DNA from: Clostridia bacterium
GTDB lineage: Bacteria > Bacillota > Clostridia > Oscillospirales > CAG-272
Length of the DNA stretch: 47,542 nt
Assembly: GCA_017407225.1 (NCBI GenBank)
Contig: JAFQWY010000258.1
Location: forward strand, 1-47,542
Direction of reading: 5' to 3'
Under the pieces are notes generated by a model. It did no database searches. It saw nothing but the letters and a program-made list of their open reading frames with translations, and was not told where the DNA came from. This document shows, in pieces, positions 25,504 through 32,668 of this stretch. The first letter of the stretch is position 1. The number at the start of each line of letters is the position of its first letter. A program made the position numbers and the translations under genes.

Positions 25504-27636
25504 ATGAAGCGAAAACTCTTACTTCTTCTGTCCGCGGTGCTCCTTCTGACCGTTTCCTGCGGTAAGACGGAACCCTCGGAAAATATCGCTTCGGCGGATG
25601 CCGCATACGGTGAGAGAGTTTCTGCCGACTCCTACATCTCTCCCGCCTGCGTGTATACTGCCGGGGACGGTACCGTTTACGCTGCGGATGCTACCGGCGG
25701 CCGTGTGTACAAAATTGCGGCTGACGGAACCATCGCAGCACAGATTCAGCTGGATGCTCCCGCAAACTGCATTATCGAAGCAAACGGCAATGTTTACGTC
25801 GGCAAGGGCGGTCTGGACGGATCCCTGGTGATCCTGACCTCCGACCTGAAGCAGCAGGCTGAAATCCAGACCGGCCACACCCCCAACGATCTGGTGTTCA
25901 CCGACAATACTGTGTATGTCTGCAACCGCTTCTCTGACACCGTTTCCATCGTAAACCTCGCGGACAACTCCGTGAAGAACGTGGAAGTGGGCAGAGAACC
26001 CATGGCGGCCGCTTATCTGAACGGTAAGCTGTACGTTGCCTGCCACCTCCCCGAAGGTGCGGCAAACGAAGACAAGGTCAACGCAAACGTTTACGTGATC
26101 TCCGCAGACGGCAGCGTGAAGACCATTGAACTCTGCAACGGTGCGGGCGGTGTGTCCGATATCGCGGCTACTCCCGACGGTAAGTACCTGTTCGTCACCA
26201 CCATTATCGCACGGTATCAGTATCCCACCACTCAGCTTGACGGCGCGTGGATCAACTCCAACGGCTTCGCTGTCATCGATGCGGCAACCGACACCTACAA
26301 GACCTCCATCCTTCTGGACGATCCCATGCTGGGCGCAGCTTCTCCCTGGGGCATCGCCTTTGACGGGAACAAGGTTCACTTCGCAGCTTCCGGCGTTCAC
26401 GAAATCGTGTCCGTTCCCATGGATAAGCTGTACAACATTATCGAATCCGGCAAGAACAAGGGCGTGGAACTGGCTGACCGGATCGGTATCCTTGACCAGA
26501 TCCGCGTGCGCACCGCTCTTCCCGGCGAAGGCGTACGTTCCATCGCATATGCAAACGGCAAGCTGTACTGCGGTCAGTACTTCACCGGCGACATTGCTGT
26601 GATGGATACCGAAACCTATGAAGTTTCCTGCATTTCCCTGGGCGAACAGCCTGCGGCAGATATCGTCCGTGTGGGTGAAACCCTCTGGTACGACGCTACC
26701 GCCTGCTACCAGTATTGGGAATCCTGCGCATCCTGTCACCCGAGCGGACGTGTGGACGGCTTCAACTGGGACAACCTGAACGACGGTCTGGGCAATCCCA
26801 AGTCCGCTGCCAACATGACCTTTACCCACAGAACTCCTCCGGTTATGATCACCGGTATCCGTGCGGATGCTGAAACCGCAGTCCGTGCAGGTATGAAGTT
26901 CATCCAGTTCAACACTATCAGTGAAGAAGACAACAAGGCCATCGACGAATATCTGAAGAGTCAGCTGCCCGAGCCTTCTCCCGCACTGAATCTGGACGGT
27001 ACTCTCACCGAAACCGCCAAGGAAGGCGAAGCACTGTTTGAACAGTACGGATGTGTCGTATGTCATCCCGCGCCTCTGTACACCGACCTGCAGCTGCACA
27101 CCTCTCCCATTCTCGGCAAGGACGGCAACTGGGAAAACCGCGACTTCGCAACTCCCACTCTTGTGGAAGTATGGAGAACCGGTCCCTATATGTACAACGG
27201 CTCTGCGGCAACTATCGAGGAAGCGGTAGCGGCATTTGTACCCGCAGGAACTTCCGAAGATGATATCGCAAAGATCGCCGAATTCGTCCGTTCCATCGGT
27301 ACGGTAGGCGAAGACTACGGTGTGGAACAGCTGTACTCCGAATTGAACGGCACCACCGCACAGGGCAGACCTGCGGCAGGCTCCGCGATCGTGAAGTATA
27401 CTGTAAGATGCCAGTCCAGGGATACCGAACCTGCTTACACCAAGCTGACCGTGAAGAACGTGGACGGATCCGTTGCATTTGAAAAGGAATCCGTGATCGG
27501 CGAAATGCAGTACAACACCGCAGTTGAAGTGGCTGTGGAAGGCTGCACCGTTCCCGAAGGCGGCTCCGTTGAAATCTCCATCACCGACAAGAAGGGCAAT
27601 GCGCTGGCAACAACCTATGTCCTGACTGCAAAATGA
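25504..27636 (+). CDS. Di-haem c-type cytochrome lipoprotein with YVTN-like beta-propeller
   Basis: Protein of 710 residues with a signal peptide and lipobox LTVSC (Cys19), so it is anchored outside the membrane. Residues of about 40-400 form repeated propeller blades (TVYAADATGGRVYKI, NTVYVCNRFSDTVSIVNL, GKLYCGQYFTGDIAVMDTETY). Two haem motifs follow: CASCH (408-412) and CVVCH (517-521). The segment ATPTLVEVWRTGPYMYNGSAATIEEAV after the second motif resembles the PTLxxV...TxPYxHxGS...TLEEAV stretch of di-haem peroxidase/MauG-like proteins, though the tyrosine in PYMYNG replaces the usual histidine. A short beta-rich C-terminal domain ends the protein. It follows ccsA in the same operon. Codons are strongly biased. 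Substrate or electron partner unknown. Confidence 0.82.
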   Translation: MKRKLLLLLSAVLLLTVSCGKTEPSENIASADAAYGERVSADSYISPACVYTAGDGTVYAADATGGRVYKIAADGTIAAQIQLDAPANCIIEANGNVYVGKGGLDGSLVILTSDLKQQAEIQTGHTPNDLVFTDNTVYVCNRFSDTVSIVNLADNSVKNVEVGREPMAAAYLNGKLYVACHLPEGAANEDKVNANVYVISADGSVKTIELCNGAGGVSDIAATPDGKYLFVTTIIARYQYPTTQLDGAWINSNGFAVIDAATDTYKTSILLDDPMLGAASPWGIAFDGNKVHFAASGVHEIVSVPMDKLYNIIESGKNKGVELADRIGILDQIRVRTALPGEGVRSIAYANGKLYCGQYFTGDIAVMDTETYEVSCISLGEQPAADIVRVGETLWYDATACYQYWESCASCHPSGRVDGFNWDNLNDGLGNPKSAANMTFTHRTPPVMITGIRADAETAVRAGMKFIQFNTISEEDNKAIDEYLKSQLPEPSPALNLDGTLTETAKEGEALFEQYGCVVCHPAPLYTDLQLHTSPILGKDGNWENRDFATPTLVEVWRTGPYMYNGSAATIEEAVAAFVPAGTSEDDIAKIAEFVRSIGTVGEDYGVEQLYSELNGTTAQGRPAAGSAIVKYTVRCQSRDTEPAYTKLTVKNVDGSVAFEKESVIGEMQYNTAVEVAVEGCTVPEGGSVEISITDKKGNALATTYVLTAK

Positions 27637-27658
27637 GACTGAGGAGGAATAACAGATT

Positions 27659-30600
27659 ATGAAGAAAAATTATCGTATTCTCGCCCTCCTGCTGGCTGTA
27701 CTGATGATTGTTTCCACCGCTCTGATCGTGGTTCAGGCGGAAACCGAAGACGGTCTGACCTTCACCGGCAGAAAAGCGGAAGTAATCGGCAAGCTGTATG
27801 CGGAAACTCCGTACTATGTGCTTGTCCGTCACCGCCAGCTTGGCGCATCCCACTATGCATACACCGAAGCACTGGCGGAAGACCTGGGCAGAAACAACCA
27901 GGAACCCGAAGGTGCGGAAGCTGTGTTCAATCCCGCATCCGAGCTGGTTCTCATCACCATCGTTGACAACGGCGACGGTACTTACAAGACCGTTGAAGAA
28001 CAGCTTCTCAACTCCACCAAGGGTGTTATCCGTGACCCCGACGTATCCACCGACGGCGAACGCATTCTGTTCTCCTGGAAGCAGGATACCAAGGACGACT
28101 ACCACCTGTACGAAATGACTCTCGCAACCCGTGAGATCAAGCAGCTGACCTTCGGTTCCGGCGCGGCTGACATCGAAGGCAAGTACCTCTCCGACGGCTC
28201 CATCGTGTTCAACTCCACCCGTGACATCCAGTCCGTTGACTGCTGGAAGACTCCGGTATCCAACCTGTACAAGATGAACGGCGACGGCACCGAAATCCTT
28301 CGCCTGGGCTATGACCAGGTACATACCACCTATCCCACCGTGACCACCGACGGCCGTATCATCTACACCAGATGGGACTACAACGACAGAACCCAGATGT
28401 GGATCCAGGGCGTGTTCCAGATGTTCGAAGACGGCACCAACCAGACCGAACTCTACGGCAACAACTCCAACTATCCCACCACTCTGATGCATACCAGAGA
28501 AATCCCCGGCGATCCCGGTATGTATATCTCCATTGCTTCCGGTCACCACAACTACCAGAAGGGTAAGCTGGTAACCATCGATACCACTACCGGCAGAAAC
28601 GGCAAGGATGCCGTTGACTTCGTGTTCAATGACGGTACCAAGAAGCAGGACAATGTTGACCAGTACGGTCAGCAGGGCAAACAGTACAAGTACCCATATG
28701 CCTTCTCCTCCGATCTGTTCCTGTATGCCGCAATCAACCACTACGACGGCGTAAATGCAAAATACAGCATTTATGTATACGACAAGGAACTGGACACTGA
28801 AATCGAATTTGCCAAGGCAAACGGCAAGCTCCCCTGCAGCCAGATCGTTCCCGTATATACCCGCGAACTTTTCACCAGACCTTCCATGGTCAACTATTCA
28901 AAGGATGTAGGTACCTTCTATGTATCCAATGTATACGAAGGTCCCGCAATGGAAGGCATCAAGCCCGGTACCGCAAAGTACCTCCGTGTGGTTGAACTGG
29001 AATTCCGTACTTCCTCCATCGGCGCTACCTTCGCGGCAGGTTCAGGTACCGCTGACCCGTTCTCCCCCATCGCTACCGGTACCGGTGCATGGGACGTCAA
29101 GACCGTACTCGGTGTTGTTCCCGTTGAGGAAGACGGCAGTGCACTGTTCGCCGCACCCGCAAATACTCCTATGTACTTCCAGCTTCTGGACGAAAACGGC
29201 TGTGTGATCCAGACTATGCGTTCCTGGACCACTCTGATGCCGGGCGAATATTTCTCCTGCGTAGGCTGTCATGAAGACAAGAACATTGCTCCCACCGTGG
29301 GCGGTACCGTTACCATGGCAATGAAGAAGGGGGTTCAGCAGCTCCAGCCCGACCTGTGGATGGATGCTGACCACGATCCCTACAGCGATGCTGATACAGA
29401 AGGCTTCTCCTTCCTCAAGGAAGTACAGCCCATTCTGGACGAAAGCTGCGTTGTCTGCCACTCCAATCCCACCTCCGCTCTGGGCCGTATCAACCAGAGA
29501 CCCCGTGCGGTAGAAGTGCTGAATAATATCATCCCCGAAGATTCCGTATGGTTCTTCACCACCGAAAAGCCCGCTGACAACTGGACAGCTTCCACCGAAA
29601 CTGCATGGAATGCGGCTCACGCTCCCTTCGGAAAGGGCAGCGGAAACTACAACACCAGATGGACCTCCGGCGAGCTGTGGGCAATGACCTCCTTCACCGG
29701 TACCTACTACGACCTGAACGAAGCAGCTCTTGCATTCACCGGCACCATCAAGGGAGATATCGAAATCTACGTCAACGGAACTCTGATTCACGAAGGCAGC
29801 TATGACGGCGATGTGAATATCCCTGTGACCAACGCAATGCGTAAGGCATTCAAGTTCGGTGACAACACCATTTCCGTTCACGTCAAGGGTTCCATGTTCT
29901 CCCTTGCTCTGGACGCGGAAGCAGGTGCAGCCGGAACTCAGAAGACATTCTTCAATCAGTTCAGCCAGTGGGATTACATCCAGGGTCCCAACTTCGACAA
30001 GATCATGAAGGACGGCTGGACCACCGGCGAAGACGATTCCACCAAGTGGAAGATGGCTCAGGCTCCCTTCGGAGACCGTGAGATTGATGGTATCAGATGG
30101 AAGACCGACTGGTCCGGCGATACCAGAGCGGCAATCATCCTCCGCAAGACCTTCACCGTGGACGATGTTTCCAAGTTTGCAGGTTCTCCCCTTACCACCA
30201 AGATCACCTATGACGACAGCATGACCATCTACATCAACGGCGTAGAAGTATTCCATGACGGAGGCTGGGTTGACACTTATGTGGAACTGAACCTCGCTTC
30301 CGATGCTTCCACCGTTCTGAAGAATGGCGAAAACGTCATCGCAGTTTCTCTCGTCAACACCGCCGGCGGACGTCAGTTTGACATGAGTCTGTTCGGTTAC
30401 GAAAAGCCCGAAGATCAGGAAGCAGTCGAACCTCTGGATTCTTCTGTAGGCGCATCCCAGTTCTCTCTGGAAGCACTGAACATCCTGGGCGGACGTCAGA
30501 AGAAGTTCTGGCCCGTTTCCTACCTGGTTCTGACCGACTCCTATCAGAGCGGTGCAAACTGGTTCGCAACCTCCGATGGTGAACTGGTTAACTTCCTCTC

Positions 30601-31699
30601 CTCCATGAGCGCACCTGAAATCGTGACTCCCTACACCTTCGGTTCTTCCAAGTCTCCGCTGATCGCAAAGCTCAGAAGCGGACACGGCAATCTGACCGAA
30701 GAACAGATCCGCACCATCGAATGCTGGATTGACCTGACCGTACCCTGCTACGGTGCATACGACGAAAACGTGGTATGGGACAATAATGCACAGCGTGAAT
30801 TCGAAGAAAAGGAAAACAAGCGCGAATTCTACGATAACCGCAACAAAGCAGTCATCGATTCCAAGGCAGGCGTTTACGGCGCAGATGACGTTGTGAAGAT
30901 CGAATTCCTGGCTTCCAACAAGTCCGTGCTGGGCACCGCAGAGGGTGAAGGCTATGCTCTCCTCAACGTGGAAGGCGCATACACCGCAAAGCAGACTGTG
31001 AAGATCACTCTTCCCGCAGGTCAGAAGTACGTTGCGGTAGGGCTCAATTCCAGAATGGGTGAAAATATCATCTACTGTGAAAACGGCGTATTTGAATACA
31101 CCTTCCCGGCGAATATGGGCAGCATTTTCCCCAATGCCATGAACGAAAGAACCGACATCGTTTACATCAACAACGTGATCTCTGCAAGAATTCCCACCGA
31201 AGACGAACTGACCGCACAGAGAAATCTGGCCGAAAACGTCTACGACCTGAAGAATTCCAAGAATCAGTATCCTCACGCATCCACCAACAGCGTGGCGGAC
31301 AACAATGCGGCTCAGTATGAATCCCGCTGCGCAATCGACGGCTTCACGGCAAATCTCAGCCACGGCACATGGCCCGTACAGTCCTGGGGACCCGATAAGG
31401 CTACCATGTCCCAGAACTGGATCACCGTGGACTTCGGCAGAAACGTCAAGCTGGATCAGCTGGAAATCATCATCCGCTGTGACTTCCCCCACGACACCTG
31501 GTTCACCGGCGCCGAAGTAACTCTCTCCGACGGTACCAAGAAGCACATCGATATGCACAAGACCGAAGACGCGATGGTATTTGATATGGGCGGCGTAACC
31601 ACCTCCTCCATCAAGCTGAACGGTTTCACCACCGCAGGCACCGAATGGGCGGCTATCACCGAAATCCGTGCAATCGGCTCCGACATCATCGCTGAATAA
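27659..31699 (+). CDS. Secreted di-haem HzsA-related protein with carbohydrate-binding-like modules
   Basis: Protein of 1346 residues with a signal peptide cut after about A27. Residues of about 60-500 are propeller-like, including TTDGRIIYTRWDY and KYLRVVELEF. Next come QTMRSWTTLMPGEYFSCVGCH (haem motif 534-538) and SFLKEVQPILDESCVVCH (haem motif 597-601). Two jelly-roll-like modules at about 639-757 and 774-914 follow. The family segment then resumes with VNFLSSM...YTFGSSKSPLIAKLRSGHG and CWIDLTVPCYG (to about 1030). A discoidin (F5/8C)-like domain sits at about 1210-1340. This core order is that of HzsA-related proteins, best known in Planctomycetes. Hydrazine synthesis is not implied, because the beta and gamma subunits are absent. 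GGAGG ribosome binding site, 22 bases after the previous gene. Confidence 0.83.
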   Translation: MKKNYRILALLLAVLMIVSTALIVVQAETEDGLTFTGRKAEVIGKLYAETPYYVLVRHRQLGASHYAYTEALAEDLGRNNQEPEGAEAVFNPASELVLITIVDNGDGTYKTVEEQLLNSTKGVIRDPDVSTDGERILFSWKQDTKDDYHLYEMTLATREIKQLTFGSGAADIEGKYLSDGSIVFNSTRDIQSVDCWKTPVSNLYKMNGDGTEILRLGYDQVHTTYPTVTTDGRIIYTRWDYNDRTQMWIQGVFQMFEDGTNQTELYGNNSNYPTTLMHTREIPGDPGMYISIASGHHNYQKGKLVTIDTTTGRNGKDAVDFVFNDGTKKQDNVDQYGQQGKQYKYPYAFSSDLFLYAAINHYDGVNAKYSIYVYDKELDTEIEFAKANGKLPCSQIVPVYTRELFTRPSMVNYSKDVGTFYVSNVYEGPAMEGIKPGTAKYLRVVELEFRTSSIGATFAAGSGTADPFSPIATGTGAWDVKTVLGVVPVEEDGSALFAAPANTPMYFQLLDENGCVIQTMRSWTTLMPGEYFSCVGCHEDKNIAPTVGGTVTMAMKKGVQQLQPDLWMDADHDPYSDADTEGFSFLKEVQPILDESCVVCHSNPTSALGRINQRPRAVEVLNNIIPEDSVWFFTTEKPADNWTASTETAWNAAHAPFGKGSGNYNTRWTSGELWAMTSFTGTYYDLNEAALAFTGTIKGDIEIYVNGTLIHEGSYDGDVNIPVTNAMRKAFKFGDNTISVHVKGSMFSLALDAEAGAAGTQKTFFNQFSQWDYIQGPNFDKIMKDGWTTGEDDSTKWKMAQAPFGDREIDGIRWKTDWSGDTRAAIILRKTFTVDDVSKFAGSPLTTKITYDDSMTIYINGVEVFHDGGWVDTYVELNLASDASTVLKNGENVIAVSLVNTAGGRQFDMSLFGYEKPEDQEAVEPLDSSVGASQFSLEALNILGGRQKKFWPVSYLVLTDSYQSGANWFATSDGELVNFLSSMSAPEIVTPYTFGSSKSPLIAKLRSGHGNLTEEQIRTIECWIDLTVPCYGAYDENVVWDNNAQREFEEKENKREFYDNRNKAVIDSKAGVYGADDVVKIEFLASNKSVLGTAEGEGYALLNVEGAYTAKQTVKITLPAGQKYVAVGLNSRMGENIIYCENGVFEYTFPANMGSIFPNAMNERTDIVYINNVISARIPTEDELTAQRNLAENVYDLKNSKNQYPHASTNSVADNNAAQYESRCAIDGFTANLSHGTWPVQSWGPDKATMSQNWITVDFGRNVKLDQLEIIIRCDFPHDTWFTGAEVTLSDGTKKHIDMHKTEDAMVFDMGGVTTSSIKLNGFTTAGTEWAAITEIRAIGSDIIAE

Positions 31700-31710
31700 T
31701 CCCTGATATA

Positions 31711-31752
31711 AAAATTGCGGCATACCTCATTGAGGCGTGCCGCAGTTTTTTT
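31711..31752. terminator. Bidirectional terminator after the cytochrome operon
   Basis: Long stem TGCGGCATACCTCA / TGAGGCGTGCCGCA with two G-T pairs. AAAA lies on the left and a seven-base T run on the right. It serves the plus-strand operon and the convergent minus-strand gene. Confidence 0.88.
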
Positions 31753-31764
31753 GTTTATGCAGTT

Positions 31765-32607
31765 TCAGAGACGGAACAGTTCGCGGTAATGTTCGGTAAG
31801 ATATTTCTCATCGTATCCGTTTGTGAAAAACTCTTCCGCACAGGGGTATGCAATACCGCCCCGGTTTCCGTTGACACCGAACTGAACGGAGCAGAGGAAT
31901 CCGTCCTTGCCCATGCACTCGATGCCGTAGGGCGTGGAGAAGGGATAGCGGCAGAGAACCTGCTTCAGGTCCCCGGATACGCAGTAAAGACGTTCACGGG
32001 GCTGAGTGTCCCGGTAAGGCTCGTAGGTGGTGAACCAGAAGACACGGTTTTCCCGGTCGTAGTCCAGATTCTGAATGCCGAATACGGTATTGCCGGTGGG
32101 GATGCGGTATTCAGTCTCATACTCTCCCTCAAGAGTGTACTGCAGGATGATCTGATCGGTAAACCGGTCGTCGTCCCGCAGCGCACAGGCGATAAACAGT
32201 CTGGCTTCTCCAGATACCGGATCCGGTGCCACTGTGACCCCGTCCACGCCGGAGAATCCGCGGGTATCGCTGTCGGATCCTGACGCTGCCCAGTAATCGT
32301 AACATACCTTCAGCGGAATGACCCGCTCCAGTGCCAGATTGTCGTCGTTGAACACATATACCTCAAAGGCGGTCCAGTCGTCCCAGCGGTGACCGGGAAG
32401 CGGTTTGCCCAGCAGGGAAGCGTAGATTTTTCCGTCATACCAGTCGCAGTCCCCGAGATGCCCGGTGCGGATTTCCACCTGACACTTCACGGTTCCGGTC
32501 AGCGTGGTTTTGACAAGGGAATCGGTGTACGACCAGTACATGAAACTGCCGCCTTTTGCAAATCCCTGCAGATGCAGATTCTGATGAACGGTTTCAATGA
32601 TATTCAT
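31765..32607 (-). CDS. Hypothetical protein, beta-propeller-like
   Basis: Protein of 280 residues without signal peptide or membrane helix. It has repeated aromatic and Asp/Gly-rich strands such as CDWYDGKIYASLLG, GFSGVDGVTVAPDPVSGEARLFIACAL, NTVFGIQNLDYDRENRVFWFTTY and GIECMGKDGFLCSVQFGVNGNRGGIAYP. These look like propeller blades of a lactonase/SGL-type fold, but I cannot assign a family or catalytic residues. A TTGGAGGC ribosome binding site precedes the ATG and itself directly follows the terminator of the upstream gene, so expression probably depends on read-through. It is convergent with the cytochrome operon. Confidence 0.65.
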   Translation of the reverse strand: MNIIETVHQNLHLQGFAKGGSFMYWSYTDSLVKTTLTGTVKCQVEIRTGHLGDCDWYDGKIYASLLGKPLPGHRWDDWTAFEVYVFNDDNLALERVIPLKVCYDYWAASGSDSDTRGFSGVDGVTVAPDPVSGEARLFIACALRDDDRFTDQIILQYTLEGEYETEYRIPTGNTVFGIQNLDYDRENRVFWFTTYEPYRDTQPRERLYCVSGDLKQVLCRYPFSTPYGIECMGKDGFLCSVQFGVNGNRGGIAYPCAEEFFTNGYDEKYLTEHYRELFRL

Positions 32608-32617
32608 GATGCCTCCA

Positions 32618-32657
32618 ATAAAAAAATCGTGCCCGCCGTGTTTCAGACAGGCACGAT
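32618..32657 (-). terminator. Rho-independent terminator of the surface-protein gene
   Basis: Minus-strand hairpin ATCGTGCC ... GGCACGAT (eight perfect pairs, 16-base loop) followed by seven T. It ends only about ten bases before the start codon of the next minus-strand gene, next to that gene's ribosome binding site. Confidence 0.88.
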
Positions 32658-32668
32658 AATTTCAGTGA

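Noticed and set aside
27659..31699. Hydrazine synthase (anammox) function for the HzsA-related protein
   Set aside because: The beta/gamma subunits and other anammox genes are absent, and the HzsA-related family is much wider than true HzsA.
29042..31723. An 893-codon minus-strand frame opposite the HzsA-related gene
   Set aside because: It begins inside the operon terminator region and mirrors the codon bias of the real gene; no motif, no ribosome binding site.
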